This document shows positions 1 to 12,880 of a stretch of DNA of 64,000 nucleotides, piece after piece. A program made the translations under genes and the position numbers. The notes beneath the pieces are model-generated. The model ran no database searches. It was not told the DNA's origin and saw only the letters and a program-made list of their open reading frames with translations. The DNA is taken from assembly GCA_963920705.1 (NCBI GenBank), contig OY987227.1:19183434-19247433 (forward strand), given 5' to 3'. Each line of letters opens with the position of its first letter. Position 1 is the first letter of the stretch. The stretch comes from Odiellus spinosus (taxonomy: Eukaryota; Arthropoda; Arachnida; Opiliones; Phalangiidae).

Positions 1-2990
1 AGAAACTATATTCTAATTATTTTACACCTGATGTTTTAATATATATTGTAAAGTTTTTATAAATTGGAGAAGAAGAGAAAAGATTCGGCTTGTGTAAGCA
101 GCCATTTTGAAACTTGGGCTAGCAGACGATTCAAATTTTCCCAGCCCACTCTACAGCCCTCTCTTGCCATCTAGCTACAATAATTTTACAATAGTTTAAA
201 TTATGCGCGGGCTTTAGAGTTCCAATATATGCGGTTTGATGTTTTGCAAAACTTTACGCGTGATCGTATGTGCATATCATTGAAACTTTGATAGAATTTA
301 ATTATAAAACAAATTTGAATACTTTTTATTTTTAAAATGTATAAGCAAGATTGTGTCTAACTTCGTAAGAAATTTGGTATTTCGCTCCAAAAGCAAATTG
401 TTAACAAGAGCAATATGTAAACTGACACTTCCAGTTGGTAGACAACCATAAAGACATAAATACATTTAAACAGTCTAGGAAGCAATATGGTTTCGTAAGC
501 TTAGTCATTCCCAACTAATTTGCTTATTCACTCTGTTTAATTTAAGAAAAACGGTAAAATGTCTTCGCGTTTCCAGAGAGAGAGAAAAAAAAAAGAGTAT
601 GAGTACCAAAATATCCCCTTGAAAGAATCGTTCTTCACGCTTTTAAAGGCTGTAAAAATGGTCGGGACGTGACTGGGTAAAGATTTTATATTTGGTAAAT
701 ACGACAGTACAGTACAGGGAAAGCCTCGCTCACGGACGAGGTCTATGCCCATAAGGTAATATTCAGCTTCTCGGCAAACTCTCTCGAAAGAAAAACCTTC
801 TGGAAGATTGCCTCTTTAGATGCCGAATCACGTCCTACCACACTATTTATAAGCACGAAGCCAAAGACCCTCTCACATACATACTCATAAAGATATTGTA
901 GAAATATTGCCGGGATGCAGCCATCTCGAAACAATAAAACTGATATCTTCGTTTCCAAGGTAACTAAGATATTCTCCTAAGAAGAAAAGATCGTCATCGT
1001 TTTCGCTCGCTTTGGGATTAAACCCGAGACGATTTTTTAAGAGAAATCTCCTTTGGATTTTGAGCTCGGATAGTTTTTGCTTTTTTAAACGGAGAAATCC
1101 TATTTTAAAATACTCTGAACTAAGAAGAAACGAGCGAAAGGAATTGTAATTAAGAAATCTCTTCTCGTTCAACCCACACTCGAGGGTTTTCTCGGAGCAT
1201 AGAAAATATTTACAATGACAGAAAAGAAAAAAAAAAAAAAAAAAAAAATGGTTTTCACTGGTTTTCGTAACGTTACCGACATGAGTAGGAAGTCGTCCCA
1301 CGCCGACTTGTTTTATTAAGCCTATTTCTCGTAACATTCCAAGTTGAACCGTGGTTGTACTTATAAATCTTAAAGCTTAAATATTTAAGTATTTAAAAAA
1401 GGTTAGAGTTTAATTTGGCTTAATTAAGTTGCTATACTTATGGGAAAGGTTGATAAATCGAATAGAGAAGAAAGTAGTCGATGACAAAACTAAACACAGC
1501 GTTGTATAAATTAACATTTGGGTCCAGTAACTTTCTCGGACATTTTTGTTAAATTTTCCCACAGTTAATTTCGATAGTAGACTTTAAGATATGTTGTAAA
1601 TTAAAAAATGGGGCTAACTATTGAAATTTAATAAGCCTAAAATTGGAAAACCCATTGTGGGTGTGAATTAAATCATATAAGAGCAGACCTGAGTATCCAA
1701 ACATTCAAGTGAAGGCCAATAATAAAAATATTGTTATTTTACGTTTTTTTTTTAATAAATAATTAAATAAAATAATAATAATAATTAAATTGGAAGTCAT
1801 AAACTTTCAACGCCATGAAACCTTATCTATTTGATTATTACTCCAAAAGTGCAACGTTTTAGATGTTGAAACGGTACAAGGGTTTTGTTATCCGAAGATA
1901 TCTTGTTTATTAACCTCTTATAAGTGATTATATTGTATTTTTCTAATCGTCAAAAACCAGCATTTTATCCACATTTTTTATCTAAAAGCAATATTACGTA
2001 ACTATACCTCTTATAAGATAAGGTATAAAATGGGAAGTTAAACTCAGCGTATATTAAAAACTTGTGATCCCAATATCATAAGTGTTTAGATTAAAACATT
2101 TTATCATCTATCAGGATAGTACGATTGTACAGGTACGCGAACAAAAAGAAGACTCGAAAAAATTTCCAGCGGAAATCATTACATAACCGCTTTCTTGCAA
2201 ATTTATTCCAAGTAAAATTTCATAATAAAGTTTTTAAGTGGAATATTTTTATATAATTGGTAGTTGCACGGTTTTTCTTCGTATTTTTTTCAGGGGGTAT
2301 GTGGTTAAAAATGTATTGAACCGTAACTCTTAAAATAAACTCGAACGTTTAAACTTTAATATAGAGAAGAGGGACTAGTGATATAGTCTCTGGATTTCTT
2401 CCAAAACCAAAATAAAAATAAATATGAAAATAAAAAAAAAACATTCCATCGTTCACCGTAAAATCTTTATATATATTTATATATAAATAATTATCCTATG
2501 AAACAAAATTCAGACTCATAATTTCTCTAGCGTGACCAATAAAGACGAGTACATATACAACGATACAACTAGAAAATTCGTTATCGCTCAAATATTCTAC
2601 AAAATATCGACCCAGCCATGTTAAGAGTTCTCTAAATGTTATTATAGGCGTGGTTATAGTTAGGCATATTACCCATCGTCTCTGATGACGTATATTTACG
2701 TCACGTAAGGTTAAAACCACGTAAGACTCCGCCTTTCTTCGAGCCATGTTTCACCGAAGATATCAACTACATTTATCCTTTCTACATTTTGGTGTAGGTG
2801 AATATTAACTAGTGATCTAACTCCTAGAAAGATAGAAAGTTGTATAACGGGGAGGGTTACTTAAAGTGGGGGGGATAGGAAAAACAACCCGCATTCCATC
2901 GTGAGTTGTTTATAAGCTCGAAAAAAGAAAATGAAAAATTCAGTTTCCCCATTTTTTCCCCTGTTAAAAGCCGAGGCTTCGCACCAACAC
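1..2990. other. Gene-poor AT-rich segment
   Basis: No recognisable gene. Open frames of up to 150 codons occur on the minus strand (885-1337), but that one runs through the poly(A) tract at 1227-1248, which it reads as poly-Phe. Nothing in its translation resembles a known domain. A second minus-strand frame (2496-2747) is also unrecognised. Otherwise the segment is AT-rich unique-looking sequence. Confidence 0.5.
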
Positions 2991-2999
2991 CAGCTACTC

Positions 3000-3500
3000 G
3001 CGACCAGGTTTTATTAGGCCATTCCTATAAAATCCCCTCCAGTCATACCACGGATCGCGGGCCTGGGCAATGAATGGGAACAGTGCTAGGCTTAACTTCC
3101 CCCTTCACTCCGCTAACTTGTTCCGCTTCTCTCGGAAAAGCGGCGTCTAGAATCGTTACCACGTGACGTCACGAGAACCAACTTGGCAGATAGCCAAAAG
3201 CTTTCGTATATATATATACAATCTCCGGGAAGCATCCGACATTTAAGGAAGGGGGGCTGAAAATAAACGTAGAGACTTTGAAAAGTAGGAGGAGGGAAAA
3301 TCGGAGAGAAAGAGGGAATCGCGTCACAAGGCTAGGAATCTACGCTCTACAGCCGACACGGACGGTTGCTTAGCAACCGGATTGCGTGGGTGACTCACCC
3401 TTAGAGCTTACAAGACGAAAGGCGGGAAAATATAAAAGCCCGGGGAAAATAGAAAATAAAGAAAAAGCGCGGGCAGTCAGCCAGCCAGTCAGGAAAAAAG
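3000..3500 (+). promoter_or_regulatory. CpG-rich promoter-like island with E-box/CRE, X-box and TATA
   Basis: This stretch is much richer in GC and CpG than its surroundings. It holds an overlapping E-box and CRE (CACGTG at 3160-3165, TGACGTCA at 3164-3171), a perfect 17-bp palindrome of RFX X-box type at 3363-3379 (arms CGGTTGCT and AGCAACCG around one T), and a TATAAAAG at 3431-3438 followed by TCAG-type initiator sequences near 3477. A 102-codon frame follows (3386-3694), but its product is not recognised. The motif cluster suggests an active promoter, possibly of a ciliary gene because of the X-box. No coding exon could be attached to it. Confidence 0.4.
3363..3379. promoter_or_regulatory. 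RFX X-box-like perfect palindrome
   Basis: Eight-base arms (CGGTTGCT / AGCAACCG) flank one central T. The core GTTGC-N3-GCAAC fits the dimeric RFX binding site. It lies about 50 bp upstream of a TATA-like box. Confidence 0.45.
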
Positions 3501-3706
3501 GCAAAAACTATAAAAAGAATCATGAAGTCACGTGGTCAAGTTCAACCATCCACTGTAGAGGTACACCTCAGGGTACACGATATACAACGTCAGTAAAAAT
3601 AAATAAATCCAAAATTAATGGAAGATCTTATGCATGGATAAAATATCAAAATGGAAAGGTCACCCTCAATGGATTATTATTTTGTACGACGTGAAGGCGG
3701 GCACTG

Positions 3707-3938
3707 TATAGACTTTTTGCCGAGCCTTATGAAGGGGGCTACCATTTTGCCCGTTCCTCATACTTCCGCCCCCCAATCCGCCATTTTTGTCACCAAGAAT
3801 CGAGGAGGTAGTGGCTCTGCCTACCAAAAAAACTATCATCTCGTTCCTTGGTGACCAAAATGGTGGATTGGGGGATCGGAACTAAGGGGAACGGAAAAAA
3901 TGGTAGCCCCCTTCATAAGGCGCGGCAAAAAGTCTATA
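3707..3938. mobile_element. Foldback / MITE-like element with ~95-bp inverted arms
   Basis: Left arm 3707-3800 and right arm 3842-3938 are imperfect reverse complements over nearly their whole length. The outermost 15 bases match exactly (TATAGACTTTTTGCC at 3707-3721 against its complement at 3924-3938). The loop is only about 40 bp. The terminal TATA on both sides is compatible with a TA target duplication of Tc1/mariner type, but that is an inference. There is no coding capacity; open frames across it (3651-3854 and 3836-4039) are by-products of the arms. Confidence 0.8.
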
Positions 3939-4679
3939 GATACACACATTAGCAACAGTTTCGTTTTGGTAACTTCAATTATATAGGCCATAGGCTTTCT
4001 CTTTATAGAACAAAGCGAAGCTAAGCATAAATTAAGCACTAAATAATTTTGATATTATGCAATTATAACCAAGCTCTAGCTGCCCTACCTAATAAATCCT
4101 TCATTAAACAAGTAACGTTAAACCTAATTTATTCTTGCATTTAAGAAGCAACACTTAACGAGCTATTTAATTCTGATATTACCGAACTTAATTTAAAATT
4201 GGATCTAAAATTGAAAGCAATTCTAAGATTAATTAACTAAAGGGGAAAGTCAACTGTTAATTCTGAAATCATGGTGTTTTTACAAACTTCATACGGAAAA
4301 ACTAAACCCCTCAAAGATAAAGTATTTAATGAGTTAATTGTTTAACAGGAACTTAAATAAAATACTAATGGTTAAACGTAAGATTCGGTTTGCCATGTTA
4401 CTCAAATACTCTTGGTCCTATTACAGTCGTTTCAATTTTAATTAAATACGCGATTGACGTATTTAATGTGTTTTATATATAGTTTAACTATATTATAATT
4501 AGAATAAGCACATTTTTTGCGGTAATTTACGTGGAAAATCGGGGTTTCAGGAAATCAAAGTCCCAATTGGGATAAGGGCAACGGTAAAAAGAAAGAATTA
4601 GGCTTATGGACGTCATCTCGCTTGTTTTTTCTTACTCCCAATCTTCCACTTTCTATTTGTTCAGCTAATAAAAATTGAA

Positions 4680-4683
<4 letters not shown>

Positions 4684-4713
<30 letters not shown>
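4684..4713 (-). repeat. Long poly(T) tract
   Basis: About 30 consecutive T residues. It could be the poly(A) tail of a minus-strand retroposon lying to its right (4714-4838), but no target-site duplication could be found. Confidence 0.6.
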
Positions 4714-4714
<1 letters not shown>

Positions 4715-4838
4715 AGATTCGAGTGTCAACGCATTCTTACTTTCTCCACTGACTTTCAATGGAGAAACATTATGGCTACGCTCTGTTTACTTTAAACCGT
4801 CGGAATATCCGATCACGTTATCATTTAATGAGTTTAAT

Positions 4839-4970
4839 CCGAGTGGGCAGACACTTGAGAACTCGGGTCTACAAAATTTTTTAACTCATTGCACTTCCAA
4901 AGCTAAACTCAAGAGTTCATAAGAGTTCGAACCCGTAGTACCAATTGTCAAAGCTGAGCCGAATTCATGA
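4839..4970 (-). mobile_element. Diverged copy of MITE family A
   Basis: This is reverse-complement similar to the better element at 17160-17310. It shares the end GGGCAGACACTTGAGAACTC and internal blocks such as CAAAGCTAAACTCAAGAGTT and GTCAAAGCTGAG. The far end is not preserved, so it is a partial copy. Confidence 0.6.
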
Positions 4971-7198
4971 ATAGATTGCTGCCTTGATTTAATCAATATT
5001 CCTACATTATTGAATCAATTCCAGTTTCTTAGCTTATCGATCGTAGCTGGAATAAACTTAAATTATCGATCGTGACGTTTACGGGGTTAGAGTACACACC
5101 CACTTTCCACACAGTCGCCCAAGCCATACCCATTTTAATAGCTTTCAAGCACGAAAACATGTCACAAAAGCCCTCGCAGAGTCGCTGTTTTTTTAAAAAA
5201 AGAATTAAAATATACATATACATCGGCTTATAGCGTGCTACACGGCACAGCGACCCTTCTATAAAGCATATAGTGCAAAATAGACGTTGCAAAAGTAGGT
5301 CAATAATTGACCAAATTGTATTCCCGTTACGCGATGATCTGAATGGCGATATATAAATCGAGGGGGCAGCTAGACAACATTTTTGAACCTTACTTTTATT
5401 ACCTATTATTAAGTTTAATATTGCGTATCGATAAGCCTCGCAAAAAGCATTAACTTTCGCTAATATTCAAATTACTCTTCTTATTACAAAAGTTATTAAA
5501 TTCCAGAGAGCTTTGCTTTGAGTAAAAAAATTGAAATTTAATAATGTTCAATGTTATGAGCTCCTACGTAAAATTTCGTTTTTTTTACTCTAAACAAGGC
5601 CTAAGTACTGTACAATAATTTTGCCATAACGCCCATTTCCAATAACCAAGTCACTGCAACGTCAAGTGCGGATGACGACCACACAGGAGATTTTTGGTCA
5701 TTTTAAGCACTCAATGTATAAAAAGTTGGAAAAAAAAAAAACAATAATAGTTATTCTAGCTCCTTCCCCAACTAATAGCACCTAATAATGAATGTTGAGG
5801 AGCTTTTTTCCCTACTGACCACAAGCAAACTATGCCCAGGCAGACTCTTCCCCATAGAGAATACATCGGGTTGTCGCTTGTGTTGGTTGCTGCACTGGCT
5901 AGACTACATAGCATAAGGAGACGACGTAAAAATCAGGTTTCAAAGTATACTCTCTAATGCGAACGCGGCTTTATTTTTTGTATTCGTTATACTAGTATAT
6001 ATAGATCATAAAAAAGTATTCAAAATGTATATTACAAAGACCCCTAGCAGACTATATAATCTTTACAAATATCCCAGTGTTTACATTTCTGAATAATATA
6101 TACACCGTGTACTCTATCGGTTTGAAAAACAGCTGTGTATTCCATTTTTTTTCCGTTTAAACTAAAGCAAAAGCTTAATGATTTATAAGACTTCGTGGAA
6201 CAGAATTATTAATAACTAAAGAATTTGAGAAATCCAACGAAGCACCGAACGTGTACGCGTAGCTATCTTTAATCGAACAAATCTTGTCACGTGATCGAGG
6301 CATTTTAGAAGGTAACTAAACGTACAAGTTGGCGTTCTTTGTTTGATTTTTCAATCACTGTATTTGAAAGCCTCGAAATCTTCAGCGCAATCAAAACAGG
6401 TATAGGCATACTATATTACTAATATCCATTTTCCCACACCATGCCCGTCATCGCGAGACGATCGAGCCAAACGGGTGTGGTGTCCTAATTCGGATAGAGC
6501 TTTCCTATTGGTCAAAATCTCGAACTGGGGAAAAAAGACGTTTAAATTCGCGTTCGCATTACGCGTGGAAATAATCATGATTCATTGCAGACTCGTGACA
6601 CGTGCATCAAACGTTTCCCGCCAAAAAAAACTGTGTTCTAAATAAAAATGAATAGTTTTTTTAAGAATATGACGTCAGAACGTTACCCCGCTTCCTTACG
6701 TAATTTTTCTTTAAACAAGCTTCTTTATAAATTGTTTCGTGAACGCGGAAGTTTTCCCAATTTATGAAAAAGAGTAATGCAGGTTTACGTCTTTAGTTAA
6801 TGCTATTGATCCAATGAAAAAATAACTTAAATTTTTACAGGGTATACACGTGACTTAGCTATAAGTTTATCGCTGGAATTGTGGAGAAATTCTTCTAAAA
6901 TATTCATCGAGTCTACGTAAAGGTTTCTTAGAAATCGAAAACTACATATAAACAAACTTAACTTTCGGTTACACGTTCGAGGAAATAAGAATTTGTCCCC
7001 AATTTCGTCACGAACGGCATTACCCTTTGGATTATATAAGAATAAAGACGTCATCGCGTGGCCGGGTCAAATGTATTTTTGTTACAAACCTGTTCGTTAA
7101 GCCTAAATATATTTTCCATTTTTTTCATGAGTTTTTTCTTTTTTTAAAAACGTCACAAAGCGGAAATGTTGATTAAATATACTCGTGTTCAATTATAA
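4971..7198. other. No gene seen
   Basis: AT-rich sequence with a few A-tracts. There is one TGACGTCA palindrome at 6670-6677. Minus-strand open frames at 5029-5292 and 6827-7054 give no recognisable protein and have no clear splice context. Confidence 0.45.
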
Positions 7199-7290
7199 GG
7201 AGAGTTGACAAAGACTACTTCTTTTCTTATGGGGTTTAACATATTGTATCAATCAGTTCCAGTTTCTCTCATTACACCAACTCTTCTTCA
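7199..7290 (+). mobile_element. MITE family C, copy 1
   Basis: This is a roughly 92-bp element whose ends are GGAGAGTTGACA and its inverted relative CCAACTCTTC. The middle carries the family signature GGGGTTTAACATATTGTATC. It is one of at least six copies in the window (also 9835, 12780, 22753, 58040 and 58173). Confidence 0.65.
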
Positions 7291-7769
7291 ATAAAAGCAG
7301 AGAGGAGATTATAATATCGTGCTATAAATATCATTGAAAATTGAAGCGAAATTTAATACGAGCGAATTTTCGTCGTAAACAACATTTATATTATGACTAT
7401 CTCGCAAAACTTTATTTCAAAAGGCCAAATACCGATAACGTTTATTTTAAAATATATATTATCTTAAATTTAACCCTCATGAAATGGTATAGGCTTAACT
7501 TCGCATGATTTCTGATTTTTAAAATATATATGTATAGCACAGATATTAGTAACTTTAAAAATCTCTTTACATGGCTTTTAATCCAAAAATTAAAAAGGTT
7601 AAAGGTACAGACCGGGATAAAAAAAAGTGTGTCTTAAATTATAGAGCGTATATTAAAACGACTGATATCATATCGCAAAAAATTTAATAGTTAGTAGATA
7701 TTAAGATATTTACGTTTATTATAAGCAAAAAGTGATCTCTAGTGAACGCCATTTTAGTTTTTTCATACC

Positions 7770-8035
7770 CTTTCGATGCCTGCTGAGGATCGGCTTCGCC
7801 GATTGGTTTATTTCTCACCTAAAGTCACTTGACTCTAGCTGAAAATAGATGCGGGTATAAGCGCGCTCAATTTCTTTAGAGTCAAATAAGATATGCCGGG
7901 CCGAAACATAGGCTACTTCCGAAGGATCCCGCGCGCGAACACTAACCCGAAGGTCGGTCGGCCAGCTGAGCTAGTAGTAGTCAGTACTAGGTATTAACCG
8001 AGTCTTAAGTTGATTTGAAGAATTAGAAGGTAAGA
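7770..8035 (+). promoter_or_regulatory. Possible promoter with a non-coding first exon
   Basis: CpG-rich sequence (GCGCGCGAAC near 7930) leads into an arthropod-type initiator TCAGT at about 7980. A good splice donor follows (GAAG|GTAAGAAC near 8027). Initiator and donor would delimit a short non-coding first exon on the plus strand. No downstream coding exon was identified, so this rests on motifs alone. Confidence 0.3.
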
Positions 8036-9834
8036 ACTAAACTGCATTCATTAATTACGCAATTAGTCATGTTTTCGTAGAAAGTTAGAAATCACAAAAT
8101 TACGGGTCTTCTTACGAAGTTACGAACAGACGATCCGACTGCAGCGACTCGAATGGCCTTCGTTTCGCGAATCTTTATTGGGTGACTTAAAGGCCAATCA
8201 TTGAAGCGGATCCTTATTTTTAAAACTCGAAATGCCGGGAAGCAAATATGGCGTTCTTCTAGGAACGTCAATTTCGGTTTTAAAATGATATTTATAAATT
8301 AACCAAGACTTAAATCACTATAATGTGTTTTGATTTGTAGGTTTTTAAGCATGCTCTTTCCAATGGAAGTACTTTTAAAGTTGGGTTGCCTTTACCTTTA
8401 ATTTTTTTGGAAGAATGACAAGAACGACAAATTTCTTAGTTATCTCATACTCACGCCATAAAGACTTGTCTTTATGCCTATGAATTTGCTGATTCATTAA
8501 GTCCAAGGTGGATGTTAATTTAGGTTCATGAATGATCCGTTAAAAGATACGTTACATATTAATTTTGAAATTTCCGAAATAAAATTTTTGGTCTTTGGTC
8601 ATACACAACTCTAATAGGCCCTTCTCCCCCCCCCCCTCCCTTTGCAAATTTTTCTGTGGACGCCAGTACCACAACCAGCTTCTTTCAGTTTGTTGTAATG
8701 GGGTCGGGTTAGTCGGGTACACGAACCAATCGGGTACCCACACACCCTAGTAATAACCCGGGAAACAAACCGAATAATTGAACCTTCGTTTCGTAAAAAA
8801 AATAATTGGAACCCTATTAATTAATGTGCTCAGGGAATAAAATTGTGTACATGTAGAGCGCGTACCAATAGTAGCAGCAAAGGGCTCTTACATTTTCTTA
8901 AATTTAGGGTCAAAGATTCAACCCTTAATTCTTACTTTTTTAAATGATTACAATATATTTAAATAGAACAATTGAAAAATAATTTCCGAAGTTCATAATC
9001 ATATCATATTCATTTCACATTCACTTCAGGTAAAAATATATGTGGGTCGAATTAATGAATGTAGAAAACTGAAACTAACTGGGCAGAAGAAAAACCCACC
9101 ATTTATATACAAGTATATATAAAAACGAAAAATGATGCATTGCGCTATCTACTTTGATTTAGGAAAACTAACACGTACAAAGCCCTATATTTTTTTGCAG
9201 TAAGGGAATAAGGGAAGTGTAGAAAAAAAGAAGAGAATAAATCTGCAGAGGAAACGCTAGTGTCTTTGTTTGGGTTTGTATAAGGGCTCGCGGCCAGAAA
9301 GAGTAAAGGCGTTGGCATTCAGGACCCGGCATGCCATTCGTTTCTTCTTTCTTTCCTCTACAAATTGAAGAACATCCATATTCATCACTGGACGGACTCG
9401 ACCAGAAACTAAAATGGATCCCCCCTCGACTCTCTATCCTTCATCGGTGGTATGTTTGGGAAAGACATCAGTCCATTTAACCTAACGGAGTCAACGAACG
9501 CTTGTTGAGGGAAAGAGAATAAACACGTGGGAAAATTCTAAGAAGATCCACAACCCTCTAGCTTCGTACATACTCACTCCAACATGTCTTACTTATATAC
9601 GGGTTTAAGACGAAAAGTAAGAGCAAGAGCGAGAGAGGAGAGATTTAAGAAATCCCTGGAGCAACTCCACAGCACCTCATTCCAACCATGGATAGTCTAT
9701 TCCCATTTGAATTTACTCCATGTACAAAGGTAACACTTACCCTCGATCTATTATACGGAAAGAGAAAGCTTACGCCTTTTATACGCTGTAAACTCTACAT
9801 AGAATATAGACAACAGATATATACTAATTGTAAA
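8036..9834. other. No recognised gene; weak coding candidates
   Basis: Mostly unremarkable. Around 9240-9740 the sequence is more complex, with two ATG-initiated stretches ending near donor-like sites: one from about 9413 ending in GGTG|GTATGT, the other from 9688 ending in ACAAAG|GTAACA. Neither short peptide is recognisable. A GC-rich run near 8620-8760 gives a Trp/Pro-rich minus-strand frame that looks like low-complexity chance. Confidence 0.3.
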
Positions 9835-9928
9835 GAGAAGTTAGCACCGACAATTGTCTTCTTTGTCGAGGTTTAACATCGTGTACCAATACACCTAAGC
9901 TTTTACCATTACGTCAACTCCTGTTGAA
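9835..9928 (+). mobile_element. MITE family C, copy 2
   Basis: Ends are GAGAAGTTAGCAC and GTCAACTCCTGTTGAA. The centre holds the family signature GGTTTAACATCGTGTACC and ACACCTAAG. It is well preserved compared with the copy at 58040. Confidence 0.65.
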
Positions 9929-12021
9929 AAATAACACTTTATATACTAGATTCTTAATGAAGGAAAAGGCGGAAGGATGGAAAAAATCTTGGTTATCGGG
10001 ACTTTCACTCTATTAAACCATGTATAGCGAATATGGTACAAGAAAAATGACCAACTATATTACTTTCATATATAAGGTTAGACTAACTTAGATGGAAAAT
10101 TGCTATTTATCGACCTTTACGATTCAACTCACGCGCATATTCCAGCCACGACTAACATCACGACTATAAATTGTCATCCACTTTTTTACGACTATATAGT
10201 TAATATTTGTAAATCAAAATTAATAGTTAATTATGTTGAGTTACATTGTGTGCTATGATTGATTTTAAGTTTCGACAATTCCAGGTAAACCATTTGAAGA
10301 TTGTCGTAGCTAGCATCAAGAAAGGATGTAAGAAGGACTGGGAATTCTTATTTGCCAATAGACCTCATTCTAGGAGCGTTTTCCAAACACGGGCTGGGTA
10401 CTATTATTACTAGCTGACATGATGAAACCATCAACTGTTTCACTGTTAATAGTTTTCCCTGATTGATGCTCGAGAGATTTAACAAAATGTACTTGGCGTA
10501 ATTTCAAGACTTGTATCGAGTAGTTTTTCGATCACAAGGAAAAATAAAGGAGTAACTATTTATAATTTGATAGATTAAAGAATGAAATGTCTAAAAACGT
10601 CAGGAGTTAAAAAACATACTCCTTATTTGTCTCAATCTAATTATTTTCGTTAAGCCTTAGCCACTATGAGCCGTTATAATTTGAGATTATGGCGGGTCAC
10701 GGAAGATAAGACATCATAGCCGGAACGTTATTGATAATCGACGTCCTTAAAGCCCCTCCCACAATTCGAAGTTGAACGCTGCCATCCCGCGTTGTAACTT
10801 CTATCCTTTCTTGGCAGGACAAAAACTCATTAAACTCTAGTAAACCATCCTCCCATATTTTGTAGCTAAAATGCAGAAGTTATTCGCTCGCTTAGACCTA
10901 TAAAAATTACGACTAGCGGGCACTCTAGCGTTTTATTTTTCTCCTGAGGCTAATTTCCGAAGTTGTGGTTTTTAGTTTGACTACAACAGTTTTGTATTTC
11001 GTATTTTACTGTACGATTTTAATTAAAAATGTTGACGAATCAATATCAAGTGTGTTCTCAGTACATAAATGAGTTCTTGGTAGTGTTTCTAACACTGGGT
11101 AAACCTTTTGAAATGGTATCTCTTGACACTGAAGCTCACTATTCTCAACGCGTTGCGTATCCTCTTCACCAATGGACTTCCCTTCTACGGTATTTCTTCA
11201 TCTTCTACTTATTTTCCTTCTCATCACATCCTAAAAGTTTAACGCGCGTGAGTGGAAAACGAAATAACGAAAGACGATATCCAGTAAAACTTTGGAAAGA
11301 ATACGAAGAATATAAATGGACGATTTAAATCTGACACCCTATTAAGCTAGAGCAAGATGAGCGCTGAACTGCCTTGGGTTTGGAAATAAATCTATATTAA
11401 GGATTATCACGACACGATGTTTGTACGCATTTTGTATTAAAATGGGTGTATAAATTCTAGCTAGTCAGCCTAGTCTATTTTTAAATTAACCAATTAAATT
11501 GAAATATAAATCCTGGCTATACCGTAAATACCGATTGTCGTCATTTTACAATCTTCCGAATTATTGTTCTAATATTAGAAAGTTTATCGCGATTTCTCAA
11601 TATCTCCGAATGATTTCAATTTCGCAAAAACGGGATAAGTATAAAGTATATTATTATTCATTTAGATTTGCAAGTTTCGAGGGATTTAAAACAATACTGT
11701 TATTTTGTCGAAGGAAATTTCTAGAAGCAAAGCTAGACGTTTAAATATTTCTCTGGTCACCATAGCTACGTTCACACTGTGGAATTCTGGCTCCCGAAGC
11801 AGTTTAGAGAAAGTATAGGCCATAAGTACAGCCACGCGATCATACTGATGACGTAGAATGCGGGAAACTTTTGTTTTAAAAATATTTAAAAAATATATAT
11901 TTTTTAAGTGTGAGGTAATGTTTTCTATGATATATTTTGAATCCGTTTTTACAATCTTTCTGAAAATTCTATTGAAATTCCAATTAAATTGAGCGAGATA
12001 TCGTTATAACAGCTTCTTTTT
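9929..12021. other. No gene; short foldback relative at 10845-10890
   Basis: AT-rich. The block at about 10845-10890 (ACCATCCTCCCATATTTTGT) repeats part of the arm of the foldback at 12022-12342. Plus-strand frames at 11029-11328 (99 codons, ATG start) and 11499-11744 are open but unrecognised. Around 11760-11800 a segment (reverse strand CTGCTTCGGGAGCCAG) is similar to part of the candidate element at 24146-24435. Confidence 0.4.
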
Positions 12022-12342
12022 AACAAGAATCCATTCAGGTTCCATAAGAATATGGGAGGGCCGCGATTCAATAACCATCCTCCCAAACTTTGTAGCAAAA
12101 GTTCGTCTGCTTCGAATCGATTTTTCAAGTAAATCGCTCCTGACATCTATTATTAACCCACGCCACTAACGACCTTGACATAATATTTTGGGTAATAAAA
12201 ATGGAGCCGACCGAAAAAAGATCTAAGCGTACAAATGTTGCGAAAATTGCAGACGAACTTTTGTTACAAAGTTTGGGAGGATGGTAAAATAGGCTTAAGC
12301 TATGCTCCCATATTCTTATGGAACCGGAATGGATTCTTGCTT
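12022..12342. mobile_element. Foldback element with ~90-bp inverted arms
   Basis: Left arm 12022-12110 and right arm 12250-12342 are reverse complements at high identity. Shared blocks are AAGAATCCATTC, GGTTCCATAAGAATATGGGA, CCATCCTCCCAAACTTTGTA and AAAAGTTCGTCTGC. The right arm has a short insertion relative to the left. A partial third copy of the arm lies at 10845-10890, so this is a family rather than a one-off duplication. Confidence 0.8.
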
Positions 12343-12402
12343 TAACACAATCAAAGTCTGTTTACTAAAGCAATACGGTTCTAATAAACGTTTTAGGGTA
12401 GT

Positions 12403-12590
12403 GGATTACACGAATAGAGGTCGGGGTTTGGACAAGATTAATCAGTTAATTATTAATTTAATAATAAGTTAAATACTTCGATTGCATTGAATTTATCATA
12501 TACTTCCGGTTAATAATTTAAAATTATAAATAAAGATAAAATAATTGGAAATATCTTGTCCAAACACCGACCTCTATTCACGAAGGATTA
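12403..12590. mobile_element. Inverted-repeat element flanked by GGATTA repeats
   Basis: Left arm 12411-12438 and right arm 12553-12582 share CGAATAGAGGTCGG and TTTGGACAAGAT in inverted order. Beyond each arm lies a direct GGATTA (12403-12408 and 12585-12590) that could be a target-site duplication or part of it. The interior is AT-rich and itself partly inverted. It is non-coding. Confidence 0.7.
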
Positions 12591-12779
12591 GAGAACGTAC
12601 TTCTGTCCGAGTATAAACTTATGATTTCAGAAAGTTTTCAGTAATGTAATATAAAATAACAGAGGCCGGATTTTATTGTGGCTATATAGACATAGAAAAA
12701 AACCTGATTGGAAAACACCCACTATAACATTCTCGAACCAAACGCCTCTACAAACAAGTCTACTATATTATATACTCCT

Positions 12780-12880
12780 GTTCAAGAGGAATTGGCAAAA
12801 TATCAAAAACTGAGGCTTATGATACCCAATGTTAATCCTGATACGAATAAAAATAGTCGTTTTTGCAACTCCTCTTGAAC
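12780..12880 (-). mobile_element. MITE family C, copy 3 (reverse orientation)
   Basis: The terminal inverted repeats are clearest here: TTCAAGAGGAATTGGCAAAA at the left against TTTTTGCAACTCCTCTTGAA at the right. The interior, read on the minus strand, contains GTTAACATTGGGTATCA-type family sequence. Confidence 0.7.

Noticed and set aside
885..1337. 150-codon minus-strand open frame
   Set aside because: It reads through a poly(A) tract as poly-Phe, and no domain or splice support was seen.
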